Shown: in pieces, positions 23,350 to 32,903 of the stretch | How the letters are laid out: the number at the start of each line of letters is the position of its first letter | Position numbering within the stretch: position 1 is the stretch's first letter | NCBI GenBank assembly: GCA_001940985.1 | Contig: MSHB01000002.1 | Location: 1-64,000, forward strand | Direction of reading: 5' to 3' | Length of the DNA: 64,000 nt | From: Mollicutes bacterium Phil14 | GTDB taxonomy: Bacteria; Bacillota_I; Bacilli_A; ML615J-28; CAG-698 | Made by a program: the position numbers and the translations under genes | The notes under the pieces: model-generated | Told to the model about the DNA's origin: nothing | The model's input: only the letters and a program-made list of their open reading frames with translations | The model's database searches: none

Positions 23350-24567
23350 ATGAAAAACAATGAAACAAAAAAAATTATGGTAGTTAACTGTGGAAGCTCA
23401 TCACTAAAGTTCCGCTTAATCGAAATGCCAAGTGAAAAAGTTATTATTAAAGGTCTATTTGAAAGTATTAGTGAGAAAAATACACCAGATAATTTTACTT
23501 CAAAATATAAAATTGGTGATTACTCTTGCAATGCTCCAATCAGATCACACACTGAAGCTGTTCAAATATTATTAGACTATTTAATGAAAAACAAGATAAT
23601 TTCATCTTATAGTGAAATTGATGGTGTTGGTCACCGTGTCGTTCAAGGTGGTAAATATTTTAGCAAAGCTGAAGTAGTTGATGAATATGTTAAAGGTAAG
23701 ATTAAAGAATTAATTCCACTTGCTCCTCTTCATAATAAGGCTCATTTGGATGGAATTGAAGCTTTTGAATCAATTGGAACAAAATTGACAAATGTTGTTG
23801 TGTTTGATACTGCGTTCCATCAAACTATGGAACCAGATACATATATGTATGCTTTGCCATATGAATGGTATGAAAAATATGGTATTAGAAAATATGGTGC
23901 TCATGGAACTAGCCATAAATATGTTGCTAATAAATGCGCAGAAGTTATGGGAAGACCAGTTGAAGAACTTAAGATTATTACATGCCACATTGGTAATGGC
24001 GCCTCTATATCTGCAGTAAAAGGTGGAAAATGTATTGATACATCAATGGGCTTAACTCCACTTGAAGGAATTCCTATGGGAACGCGTAGTGGAAATATCG
24101 ATCCAACAGTACTAGAATTTATGAATTCAGTAGATCCTGAAAAATATACAGTACAAGAATTGTTAAGAATATTAAACAAAGAATCAGGTTATTTAGGTGT
24201 TTCTCAATTGTCACACGACTCTAGAACTATTGAAGAAAATTTAGACAAGAATCCATTATGCAATTTAGCTTTAGATATTCAATACAAGAGAATAGCTGAT
24301 TACATTGGTAGCTACTATGTACATATGGGTGGAGCAGATGCGATTGTTTTCACTGCAGGAATTGGTGAAAATAGCAGTCGCCTACGTCGTGAGGTTTTAA
24401 AACGCGTTCAAGTTCTTGGTGTTGAATTAGATGATGAAGTAAATGATAAAGTTCGTGGAGAAATTGCTGAAATCACTAAACCTAGTTCTAAGATTAAAGC
24501 TTTCTTAATTCCAACAGAAGAAGAATTAATGATTGCTCGTGATGTTTATGAAATAATTACCAAATAA
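23350..24567 (+). CDS. ackA: Acetate kinase
   Basis: A 405-aa acetate kinase that converts acetyl phosphate and ADP to acetate and ATP. Motifs are VVNCGSSSLKF (residues about 11-21), VVFDTAFHQTM, HGTSHKYVA, the TSMGLTPLEGIPMGTRSGNIDP loop in part and GGADAIVFTAGIGENSS. Full length. AGAGGAG precedes the ATG. It is the last gene of the ytxK unit. pta is not in the window. Confidence 0.97.
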   Translation: MKNNETKKIMVVNCGSSSLKFRLIEMPSEKVIIKGLFESISEKNTPDNFTSKYKIGDYSCNAPIRSHTEAVQILLDYLMKNKIISSYSEIDGVGHRVVQGGKYFSKAEVVDEYVKGKIKELIPLAPLHNKAHLDGIEAFESIGTKLTNVVVFDTAFHQTMEPDTYMYALPYEWYEKYGIRKYGAHGTSHKYVANKCAEVMGRPVEELKIITCHIGNGASISAVKGGKCIDTSMGLTPLEGIPMGTRSGNIDPTVLEFMNSVDPEKYTVQELLRILNKESGYLGVSQLSHDSRTIEENLDKNPLCNLALDIQYKRIADYIGSYYVHMGGADAIVFTAGIGENSSRLRREVLKRVQVLGVELDDEVNDKVRGEIAEITKPSSKIKAFLIPTEEELMIARDVYEIITK

Positions 24568-24782
24568 TATTTAGTATAAATGGATACATTGTGATGTATA
24601 ATACTATTATCACATATTGATCCGTTTCTGTGATAGTTTTCAAATAAACTAAAATATTTGATGATTTCCTCGCTTGGCGTGAGGAAGAAATATAAATAAT
24701 GCCAGTCCCCAAAATGGGGACTTTTATTTTTTAAAAGTAAAAAAAGTTTTTTTGACTATTATATTAATAGGAGGAAAAGAAT
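24568..24782 (+). ncRNA. Candidate structured RNA or leader between ackA and the surface protein genes
   Basis: This 215-base gap can fold into a series of hairpins. ATCACA (24609-24614) can pair with TGTGAT upstream (24590-24595, part of a GGAT...ATCC stem) or with TGTGAT downstream (24629-24634), two exclusive forms. Then come CAAATA/TATTTG (24641-24660), TTCCTC/GAGGAA (24666-24686) and the terminator GTCCCC/GGGGAC (24705-24721) with TTTTATTTTTT. A TATAAT lies at 24597-24602. It could be a small RNA, the ackA 3' UTR or a switch-like leader. No known class recognised. Confidence 0.4.
24705..24732 (+). terminator. Intrinsic terminator
   Basis: GTCCCC and GGGGAC stem with AAAAT loop, followed by TTTTATTTTTT. 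Unusually GC-rich for this genome. Confidence 0.85.
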
Positions 24783-26585
24783 ATGAAAAATAGATTGTTA
24801 AAATTTATGTGTTTTTTTACGTTTATATTGTTAAATATATTTTTTATTTTTTCTAATAGTGTAAATGCCAAAATTTACATTTCAACAAGCGAAGAATATT
24901 ATGATAGTGGTAATATTAATATTGTTGGTGAAGATTATTTAAATAAAGGATATTTATATAGAAACGTTCATAAGGAGTTTAAAGTAGATTCTGATTTGAT
25001 AATTGAGAATATCGTTTATCTACACACTGATGAATATCTTGTTTTAGGAATGAGTAGTGGACTTCCATACGTTTCTTATTACAAAGAAGGAAATAAAATT
25101 TTTGAAAATAAGATTTTTGATTCTATAAATGGAAAGTTTGTTGATGCTATTTTTGAAGATGATAAAATAGTTCTTTTAGGTGAGGTTAGAAAGACAGATA
25201 AAATAAGTAGAATTTTAATTGAGGAATACTCTTATAATGGAATATCTTTAAGGAAACAAGAAATTATGGGAGATAATGATAGCTTCGCAAAAAGAATATT
25301 TAAAATCAACAACAGCTATTATTTTACTGGTGAAACCATGTCAAAAATGATTGATGGATGTTATAATGATAGTTTAAGATCTATTCTTATAGGAAGAATA
25401 TCAGAGTTAGATTTTAGTGATTATTATATAATATCATTTGGTAATGGTGATTATAATACTTTGTATGATTGTATTTGCTTAAAAAATGAAATTTTTTTAT
25501 TAATTAATTTTTCTGGTAAAGGTTATTTTTTAAGTGGAAATACATCTAATGAATTTTTCGCAATAGTTAAATTTGATGAACAGCTTGATATGCCAATGTA
25601 TTATTCTTTAAAAAGAGATAAGTGCGATGAAAGAAGTAGGCTAGTATCAGATGGCGAGAGTGCACTATTAGTATCGGTTGTTGAAAAATATAAAATTGGC
25701 ATTGGAAAATGGAATATGGGATTAGATAAGATTGATTATTTAGAATATGATTTAGTTAAAATTTCAGATAAGATAGAAAGAATTGATGTTTTTTATGAAA
25801 ATAATTGCTTAGCAGTAATAGCCACTTTTTCAAAAAATGGTTACTTATGGGAAAATGAAATCATATTAGATAAACAATATCAAAAAATATATGACTCAGG
25901 TTTAAAAAACATGGGCAATAAAAAGGTTGAAAATGCCAATTATAAGAATTATTTTTTTAATATTTTATATTTATCACTTGATACTGATGAATTGGAAATG
26001 ACAAGTGAAGTTTATATTAAAAAGAAGGATAATAGAATTTTTATTAATGGAAAGGAAATAACAAATAAAAAAACCGAAGAAAATAGTACTGAATTTGGAG
26101 AAAAAGAAGTTTATGAAGAATATGTGACTAAAGATATTAACATATTAATAAAATCCAAAATATCAGCACCTTTAAAAACTAATGTTAAAAATTTTAGTGT
26201 TTACGATGTAGGATTAAAATTAGAATTTAATGCTATTGGTTATTTGAATGGCAAGCAAATAGAAAACAATTATATTATTAATGAAAGTGGTAATTACTTA
26301 TTAGAACTTTATGGAATTTCAGGAGAAAAAGAAAGTATATATTTTGTAGTTGATAATTTGACAGTCTCTGATATTGAAGAAGAGGTGCAAACAAAATCTA
26401 GTTTGACATTTGAAAATGTTTTTGATAAAAAAACAAACAGTACGAATACTGTTAATAATGAAATGAAAAGCGACACATTAGTCCTAAAAAATGATTGGTC
26501 TTTTTTAATTGTGTCCCTTGTTGTGGGGGTTATTTCTGGTACTATAATTTCTAAACTTATTAATAGGAGAAAAAAATATGCTTAA
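24783..26585 (+). CDS. Surface protein with signal peptide and C-terminal membrane anchor (paralogue 1)
   Basis: A 600-aa protein, not assigned to a family. Residues 1-29 are a signal peptide (LLKFMCFFTFILLNIFFIFSN). The body is repeated beta-strand runs consistent with a propeller (residues about 70-390). Near 470-530 lies LKLEFNAIGYLNGKQIENNY with INESGNYLLELYG, a small domain shared with the next gene. The C-terminus is one membrane helix (FLIVSLVVGVISGTIISKL) and RRKK. AGGAGG precedes the ATG. It overlaps the next gene by eight bases, so both are made together. An outside binding or sensing role is likely. Confidence 0.65.
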   Translation: MKNRLLKFMCFFTFILLNIFFIFSNSVNAKIYISTSEEYYDSGNINIVGEDYLNKGYLYRNVHKEFKVDSDLIIENIVYLHTDEYLVLGMSSGLPYVSYYKEGNKIFENKIFDSINGKFVDAIFEDDKIVLLGEVRKTDKISRILIEEYSYNGISLRKQEIMGDNDSFAKRIFKINNSYYFTGETMSKMIDGCYNDSLRSILIGRISELDFSDYYIISFGNGDYNTLYDCICLKNEIFLLINFSGKGYFLSGNTSNEFFAIVKFDEQLDMPMYYSLKRDKCDERSRLVSDGESALLVSVVEKYKIGIGKWNMGLDKIDYLEYDLVKISDKIERIDVFYENNCLAVIATFSKNGYLWENEIILDKQYQKIYDSGLKNMGNKKVENANYKNYFFNILYLSLDTDELEMTSEVYIKKKDNRIFINGKEITNKKTEENSTEFGEKEVYEEYVTKDINILIKSKISAPLKTNVKNFSVYDVGLKLEFNAIGYLNGKQIENNYIINESGNYLLELYGISGEKESIYFVVDNLTVSDIEEEVQTKSSLTFENVFDKKTNSTNTVNNEMKSDTLVLKNDWSFLIVSLVVGVISGTIISKLINRRKKYA

Positions 26586-28752
26586 ATTTGTTTTGCTATT
26601 TGCGAGCATGATGCTATCTCCTATTAATAATGAACAATATCAAATTGTAGAAGAAATCTATGAAGAAAAAGAAGTAATAAAAGAAATAGACAATAACGTT
26701 AATTTAATAAGTGAAGATGGTAAATACTATTTGAAAAATGATGAGAAAATTATTCAGCTTAAAATAGATGCTTCTTCGTGGGATGTGGTTTCATTTGAAA
26801 ATAATATATTTTTGATAACTTTAAGTGATGGTGTGCTGTCTAAAACAATTTACGATAGTAAACTAAATTTATTAGAGGATAATTATCTAATAAGAGATGG
26901 TGTAGAGAAATATAAAATAAAAATAATTAATGATAAACTTATAATTGTTGGTGCTACTAATGAAAGAAATGAATTAACTTCTGAGATAAAGAAATTATTG
27001 GGTTTAGATGGATTTGTTTGTTTGATTGATAGTTATGGAACTCAAATTCATTTTTATGGTGGCGCAACAGATGAAATTATTATTGATTGTATTTATAATA
27101 ATGATGAAATTTATGTATGTGGATATAAATCTCCTTTTGGAGAAGGGGACTTTGGTAATGGCGGTAAATATGAAAATAGTGTTTTTGTAGCAAAAATAAA
27201 TAACAAATATGAGGTTGAAAAAACAATTGTTTTAGATGAAGATAATAATATTAAATCATTTGCTTTCTATGAAGGAGCACTTTATTTAGCAACATCTTCA
27301 TCAATATATAGTTTTGATGAAAACTTGAATCCATTATATAAAAATAAATATGATGATGTAATTGTTGGTGCTATCATTAATGAAATAGGAGTAATGTCTA
27401 TTGTTTTTGAAAATAAAATTCTAATTAGAGATTTTTTAACTAATGATTATATAGAAATCATTGTAGAAGGAAAAGTCCTTGAAGTAAATGATGTTATTTT
27501 GGTTGGTAACGATGATAAGAAAAAGATTGTTGATGTAATATTATTATATAGGTGCAATATGAAATCTGTGGATGAAGAAATGCGATTATATTCAATACTA
27601 GGAAAATGTGAAAGTCTAGAAAAGAATTTTTCCCCAAGACTTGATAAACAGGTGTATGGTGAATATGAATTGCAATATGGATATACAACAATTGGGGGAA
27701 TAGATGGAAAAATTTCATTTAAATACGTAATTGAAAAGGAAGTAAATGTTAGTGATGGCGGAATATATCCTATAGGCTTTAGATTGAGGTTTAATGGCAA
27801 AGGTTATCTTAATGGTGAAAAAATTATAGATAATTATCAAATACAAAACCAAGGAGAATACGTTTTAGAATTAGTCGGTAGTAATAATGAAAAATATAGT
27901 ATTACATTTTATGTTTCATCATCACAAATTGATTTTGTTGAAAAAGAGAATAAAGATAGTGATATGGAAGCATACTCTGATGAAAAAATTACTATTAAAT
28001 TTAAAGTTAAATTTTCTGAAAACATAGTTTTAAATTATGTAGTTATTAATGGTGGTAGAATATATGATTTCTATTATGATAATACTATTGAAACTCTTTT
28101 TATCCCTATAGGCAATATTGAAGGTATAGGTAGGTTTATATATAATATAGAAAGAGCATATTATAATATAAATGGCAAAGAATATTATAAAGATATAAAT
28201 GAAAGATACATAATTAACATTTTAGAAAAAGACGTAGAAATATCAGTAGATAAAATTGATGATAAAGAAATTGTCTTTTTATGTGATGATATAAATGAAT
28301 GTTCAAGATGGTTCAAAATTGTTGCAAGAAATAACAAAGAAGAAAGAAGCTATAACTTTCCTATCAATACTCAAAACATATTAATTAATGGTTTAAATAG
28401 TGGTGATAATTATTATTTTGATGTATATCTTGTTTCAGATGTTGGAGGTAAGAATTTTTCTAATACATTACTTTTTTCAACATATATGATAGAAGTTGAC
28501 ACAAGCGAAGATTTTGGAAAGATTGTTATACTTAATTATGAAAATAATTTAAAGAAATTTGCTTTTGAATTTAATAAGAAAGTATTGAAAACAAAGATTA
28601 GAAGTTTAAAGATTAATGATAAAATTGTTTTTGAAAATAAAATGATTGAAAATAAAAAATATATTTTTATCATATTTCTTGGATTTTTAGTGTCAACTTT
28701 ATTTACTGTTTTATCTACTGTGTATAGAAAGAAAAAAATAATAAATAGTTAG
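26578..28752 (+). CDS. Surface protein with C-terminal membrane anchor (paralogue 2)
   Basis: A 724-aa protein. The N-terminus is a short hydrophobic export signal (LKFVLLFASMMLSP). A propeller-like region (about 50-360) contains KNDEKIIQLKIDASSWDVVSF and similar strands. Residues about 400-450 hold LRFNGKGYLNGEKIIDNY and IQNQGEYVLELVG, closely matching the previous protein. A fibronectin-III-like segment follows near 555-640. It ends with a membrane helix (FIIFLGFLVSTLFTVLSTVY) and RKKK. AGGAG lies in the end of the upstream gene. A perfect hairpin terminator follows. Function unknown. Confidence 0.65.
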   Translation: MLKFVLLFASMMLSPINNEQYQIVEEIYEEKEVIKEIDNNVNLISEDGKYYLKNDEKIIQLKIDASSWDVVSFENNIFLITLSDGVLSKTIYDSKLNLLEDNYLIRDGVEKYKIKIINDKLIIVGATNERNELTSEIKKLLGLDGFVCLIDSYGTQIHFYGGATDEIIIDCIYNNDEIYVCGYKSPFGEGDFGNGGKYENSVFVAKINNKYEVEKTIVLDEDNNIKSFAFYEGALYLATSSSIYSFDENLNPLYKNKYDDVIVGAIINEIGVMSIVFENKILIRDFLTNDYIEIIVEGKVLEVNDVILVGNDDKKKIVDVILLYRCNMKSVDEEMRLYSILGKCESLEKNFSPRLDKQVYGEYELQYGYTTIGGIDGKISFKYVIEKEVNVSDGGIYPIGFRLRFNGKGYLNGEKIIDNYQIQNQGEYVLELVGSNNEKYSITFYVSSSQIDFVEKENKDSDMEAYSDEKITIKFKVKFSENIVLNYVVINGGRIYDFYYDNTIETLFIPIGNIEGIGRFIYNIERAYYNINGKEYYKDINERYIINILEKDVEISVDKIDDKEIVFLCDDINECSRWFKIVARNNKEERSYNFPINTQNILINGLNSGDNYYFDVYLVSDVGGKNFSNTLLFSTYMIEVDTSEDFGKIVILNYENNLKKFAFEFNKKVLKTKIRSLKINDKIVFENKMIENKKYIFIIFLGFLVSTLFTVLSTVYRKKKIINS

Positions 28753-28758
28753 GATTGT

Positions 28759-28790
28759 ATGCACTTTTTTAAAAAAGTGCATTTTATTTA
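28759..28790 (+). terminator. Intrinsic terminator
   Basis: ATGCACTTTTTT and AAAAAAGTGCAT are a perfect inverted repeat with no spare loop bases, followed by TTTATTT. Confidence 0.8.
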
Positions 28791-28818
28791 GCTTTAAGTG
28801 GAAAAAAATATATCTTTG

Positions 28819-28827
28819 TGATATACT
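28819..28827 (+). promoter_or_regulatory. Extended -10 promoter of dnaE
   Basis: TGA-TATACT (28819-28827), 21 bases before the start codon; no clear -35. Confidence 0.45.
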
Positions 28828-28847
28828 AATATATGAGGTGCTACTTT

Positions 28848-31800
28848 ATGAGATTTGTTAATTTATACACAGAAACTGAATATTCGCTTTTGTCATCTCC
28901 TAATAGAATTAGTGATCTTGTAAAGATGGCACAAATGAATAATTATTCATCTTTAGCAATTACAGATTATAACAATATGTATGGGGCGATAAAGTTTTAT
29001 AATGAATGTTTGAAAAATAATATTAAACCTATATTTGGTTTGCACTTTTCATTTGCTGAATTTGATTTTTTGTTTTATGCAAAGAATAATCTTGGTTTTA
29101 AAGAACTAATGGGCTTAGCTACACTTGCTAAGATAAAAAAAGAAAAGATAACTTTAAAAGATATTTCCAATATGTGCAAAAATTGCGTTGTTGTTATTCC
29201 TGGCGATGAAAATAAAGCTATAAAGATGTATTTATCTGATGAACTAGTTGACTTTAAGAAAAGTATTGATGATTATAAAAAATATTTCAAAGATTTGTAT
29301 GTTGGTTTGGATATGCAAACTACATTAATGAAAGGAAAAATTAAGTCTTTAGTAAAATGGTGTTCTGAAAATGATTTGAATTGTGTTGCACTTCATAAAG
29401 TAGCATATTTTAAAAAAGAAGACTTTGATACATTCTTAACATTGAAAAGCATTGCTATAGGTGGAAGTACTTATCCATACAATGAAAAAGATATGAATAT
29501 GTATTTTATAAATAGATTAGAAGCTGAAAGTATGTTTTCTCTTTATCCAGAAACCATCACTAATACAAGTGCAATAGCTGATAAGTGCAACGTCACTATT
29601 GAATTTGGGCGCTTTAGAATGCCTGTTTATATCTCAGATATTAGTGATAAAACGAAGTATTTAAAAGAACTAGCAATGGTTGGTTTGAATAAAAGATTGA
29701 AAAATAAAAAAGTAGATGTAGAGACATATAGAAAAAGGTTGCTATATGAATTAGATATAATAACTAAAATGGGGTTTGTGGATTACTTTTTGATTGTTTA
29801 TGATTATGTAAAATATGCCAAAATGAACGGAGTTTTAGTTGGCCCAGGAAGAGGATCTGCTCCTAGTTCGTTAGTTTCATATTCCTTGGGAATAACAGAA
29901 ATTGACCCTATAAAACATGGACTTTTGTTTGAAAGATTTTTAAATCCTGAAAGAACATCTATGCCTGATATCGATACTGATTTTCCTGACAATAAAAGGG
30001 ATGAAATAATTAGATATGTTGGTGGTAGATATGGAAAAAATAGAGTTGCTCATATTTCAACTTTTGGAACATTTGGGCCTCGATTGGCTATTCGCGATGC
30101 TGCTAGAGTTATGAAAATAGATGATGCCTACCTTAATGAAGTTATAAAATATGTCAATAATGGTGATGAAAGTATGTCTATATCTGTTAGTAAAAGTCCG
30201 ATTTTAAAACAGATGATAGATGAAATACCAATGATAAAAAAACTATATGAGGTGGTTTTAAAACTTGAGGGTTTGCCTAGACATATGTCTGTTCATGCAG
30301 CTGGTATAATTATGGCTGATGATGATTTGATAAATTATACTCCTTTGCAAGAAGGAATTAATGGATTATATCAAACGCAATTTGATGCTACTGATCTTGA
30401 AAGTTTGGGATTAGTGAAATTTGATTTCCTTGGTATAAGAAATTTGACAATAATTAATTCGGTAATTTTAAAAGTAGCTGAGATGACTGGCAATAAAATC
30501 CTTATAAATAATATTGATTTTGATGATTCAAAAGTATATGAATTGATTGCTAGTGGCGATACTGATGGCATTTTCCAATTAGAATCACCAGGTATGAGGA
30601 ATACATTAATGCAATTAAAAGCTAGCAGTTTTGATGACATAGTTAATGCTTTAGCTTTATATAGACCTGGTCCAATGGAGATGATTCCTAGTTTTGTAAG
30701 GAGAAAATTCAAAAAAGAAGAAGTAAAATTTATTCATCCATCACTAAGCGAAGTGCTTGATTCGACGTATGGAACCATAGTTTTTCAAGAACAAATATTG
30801 TTGGTAGCTCAAAAATTTGCAGGATATACGCTAGGACAAGCCGATATTTTGAGAAGAGCAGTATCAAAAAAGAAGGCTGAAGTACTTAATAATGAGCGAA
30901 CAAGGTTTGTTGGTAGTGCTATGAAAAATGGCCATGATGAAAAAACAAGTAACCAAGTGTATGACTATATAGTTAAATTTGCTAATTACGGATTTAATAA
31001 GTCGCATTCTGTTGCTTATTCTGTCATTGTTTATCAGATGGCATACTTAAAGACTTACTATTATAAGTACTTTATGGCCGAACTTATGAGCAATACAATA
31101 GGAAATATTCGCTTAATTAAACGATATATTTTTGACTGCAATAAAAGGAAAATTGAAGTTTTTCCACCTTCAATAAACAAGAGTAGCCTAAAATTTGAGG
31201 CGACCAGTGAAGGAATTTATTACTCATTATTAGGAATACAAAATCTTGGAACTGTATCATTAGATGCACTTTTAAATGAAAGAAAAGAAAATGGTTTATA
31301 CAATAACTATGATGAATTTATTTCGCGAACTAAGAATATTTTAAATAAAAGAATTGTAGAAAGCATGATTTTTGCTGGCGCTTTAGATGAATTTAAAATT
31401 GCTAGAAAGCAAATGATTCTTGAGTATGATAATAGCATAGAACTTGCTAAGTATGGAAATATATTGAAAAATAAGCTTGATGAGCGAAAGTTTTCTGATG
31501 AAGAATATAGTTTTTCTGAAATTGCTAATTATGAAAAAGAGTCTTTAGGATTTAATTTAAAATATGATGTTTTTAAAAGATATAATTTTTTAAAGCAAAA
31601 ATATAATACTAAAGATATATCACTTATAAATGAAGAAAAAAATATTAATGTATTGTTTATAATAAATAATATTAAAGTTATAAAAACTAAGAAAAATCAA
31701 GAAATGGCTTTTTTAGCTATTAGCGATGATAGTGGAACTGTAGATGGAACTTTATTTCCTGATACTTATGAAAAGTATAAGAGTATTTTAATTAAAGGAG

Positions 31801-31883
31801 CAGTGTACTTAGGAAAATGTAGTGCTGAAGTGAGAAATGAAAAAAAATCATTAGTTTTCAGTAATCTAGTTATTGTAAAATAA
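28848..31883 (+). CDS. dnaE: DNA polymerase III alpha subunit, DnaE
   Basis: A 1011-aa replicative polymerase subunit of the DnaE type. The PHP domain (residues 1-65 onward) is degenerate: LYTETEYSLL stands where active PHP domains have HxHxEYS, and TDYNNMYGA where they have TDHGNM. The polymerase core has GPGRGSAPSSLVSY and MPDIDTDFPDNKRDEI, whose two Asp bind metal, and GFNKSHSVAYS. A C-terminal OB fold ends the protein (VLFIINNIKVIKTKKNQEM). GAGGTG precedes the ATG at 28848. In Bacilli this enzyme extends RNA primers beside PolC, which is not in the window. Confidence 0.95.
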   Translation: MRFVNLYTETEYSLLSSPNRISDLVKMAQMNNYSSLAITDYNNMYGAIKFYNECLKNNIKPIFGLHFSFAEFDFLFYAKNNLGFKELMGLATLAKIKKEKITLKDISNMCKNCVVVIPGDENKAIKMYLSDELVDFKKSIDDYKKYFKDLYVGLDMQTTLMKGKIKSLVKWCSENDLNCVALHKVAYFKKEDFDTFLTLKSIAIGGSTYPYNEKDMNMYFINRLEAESMFSLYPETITNTSAIADKCNVTIEFGRFRMPVYISDISDKTKYLKELAMVGLNKRLKNKKVDVETYRKRLLYELDIITKMGFVDYFLIVYDYVKYAKMNGVLVGPGRGSAPSSLVSYSLGITEIDPIKHGLLFERFLNPERTSMPDIDTDFPDNKRDEIIRYVGGRYGKNRVAHISTFGTFGPRLAIRDAARVMKIDDAYLNEVIKYVNNGDESMSISVSKSPILKQMIDEIPMIKKLYEVVLKLEGLPRHMSVHAAGIIMADDDLINYTPLQEGINGLYQTQFDATDLESLGLVKFDFLGIRNLTIINSVILKVAEMTGNKILINNIDFDDSKVYELIASGDTDGIFQLESPGMRNTLMQLKASSFDDIVNALALYRPGPMEMIPSFVRRKFKKEEVKFIHPSLSEVLDSTYGTIVFQEQILLVAQKFAGYTLGQADILRRAVSKKKAEVLNNERTRFVGSAMKNGHDEKTSNQVYDYIVKFANYGFNKSHSVAYSVIVYQMAYLKTYYYKYFMAELMSNTIGNIRLIKRYIFDCNKRKIEVFPPSINKSSLKFEATSEGIYYSLLGIQNLGTVSLDALLNERKENGLYNNYDEFISRTKNILNKRIVESMIFAGALDEFKIARKQMILEYDNSIELAKYGNILKNKLDERKFSDEEYSFSEIANYEKESLGFNLKYDVFKRYNFLKQKYNTKDISLINEEKNINVLFIINNIKVIKTKKNQEMAFLAISDDSGTVDGTLFPDTYEKYKSILIKGAVYLGKCSAEVRNEKKSLVFSNLVIVK

Positions 31884-31893
31884 TGCGAAAATA

Positions 31894-31902
31894 TGTTATA
31901 AT
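31894..31902 (+). promoter_or_regulatory. Extended -10 promoter of pfkA
   Basis: TGT-TATAAT (31894-31902), 30 bases before the pfkA start. Confidence 0.5.
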
Positions 31903-31931
31903 ATTCGATGATTAAAACGAGGTGTATAAAT

Positions 31932-32894
31932 ATGGTTAAAAAGATAGGAGTACTTACATCAGGTGGAGACGCCCCAGGAATGAATGCTGCAGTCCGTTCT
32001 GTTGTGCGCAGCGCCATTGCACTTGGATTAGAAGTTTATGGAATACATGATGGTTATTTAGGAATGTATGAAGGTAGAATTGAAAGATTATACCGAAAAT
32101 CAGTTTCTGAAAAAATGGGCCATGGTGGAACATTTTTAGGCACTGCTAGACTTCCGGAATTCGCTGATCAAGAAGTAAGAGAAAAAGCAATAGAAAATTT
32201 AAGAATATATGGTATAGATGCTGTTGTAACTATCGGTGGTGATGGAACTTATCGCGGTGCTTTAGCTTTATCAAAGATGGGAATTAGAACTATAGCTATT
32301 CCTGGAACAATTGATAATGATATCGCGGGAACAAAATTTACTATAGGTTTTGATACTGCACTAAATACTGCCGTTGAAGCAGTGGATAAATTACGTGACA
32401 CATCTAGTAGTCATAGACGTTGTAGTATAGTTGAAGTTATGGGAAGAAATTGCGGTGACTTAGCTATTTGGACTGCTATAGCAGTTGGTGCTGAATGTGT
32501 TATTTGTAAAGAAACAGGATTCAATTTAGAAGAAATCATAGAAAATGTAACAAAATCTGCAAAGAGCAAAAATCATGCTATCATTATTGCTGCTGAACAT
32601 ATGGTGGACATAAATGAACTAGCTAGAGAAGTTTCTGAAAGAACTCCTTTTGAAGCTCGTACAACTGTTTTAGGATATATTCAACGTGGAGGATGTCCGT
32701 CAGCTAAAGATAGAGTATTGGCATCAGAGATGGGGGTTAAAGCTGTTCAAACATTAGTTGAAACAGATGAAACAGGAGTTTGTGTATGCGATGAAGGTGA
32801 AATAATTGCAACTTTGCCAATAGAAAAAGCAATTAACGGTGATGATACTGCACCAGTATTGGAAAAATATAAAGTATTTAAGATGTTATGGTAG
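31932..32894 (+). CDS. pfkA: 6-phosphofructokinase
   Basis: A 320-aa ATP-dependent phosphofructokinase, the committed step of glycolysis (fructose 6-phosphate to fructose 1,6-bisphosphate). Motifs are GVLTSGGDAPGMNAAVR (ATP site), IGGDGTYRGA, PGTIDNDIAGT with the catalytic Asp, VEVMGRNCGDLA and GYIQRGGCPSAKDR. GAGGTG precedes the ATG at 31932. dnaE upstream and metG ten bases downstream suggest a housekeeping unit. Confidence 0.97.
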   Translation: MVKKIGVLTSGGDAPGMNAAVRSVVRSAIALGLEVYGIHDGYLGMYEGRIERLYRKSVSEKMGHGGTFLGTARLPEFADQEVREKAIENLRIYGIDAVVTIGGDGTYRGALALSKMGIRTIAIPGTIDNDIAGTKFTIGFDTALNTAVEAVDKLRDTSSSHRRCSIVEVMGRNCGDLAIWTAIAVGAECVICKETGFNLEEIIENVTKSAKSKNHAIIIAAEHMVDINELAREVSERTPFEARTTVLGYIQRGGCPSAKDRVLASEMGVKAVQTLVETDETGVCVCDEGEIIATLPIEKAINGDDTAPVLEKYKVFKMLW

Positions 32895-32903
32895 GATATA
32901 AAA

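Noticed and set aside
23792..24179. Open frames within ackA in other frames
   Set aside because: Shadows of the acetate kinase coding sequence.
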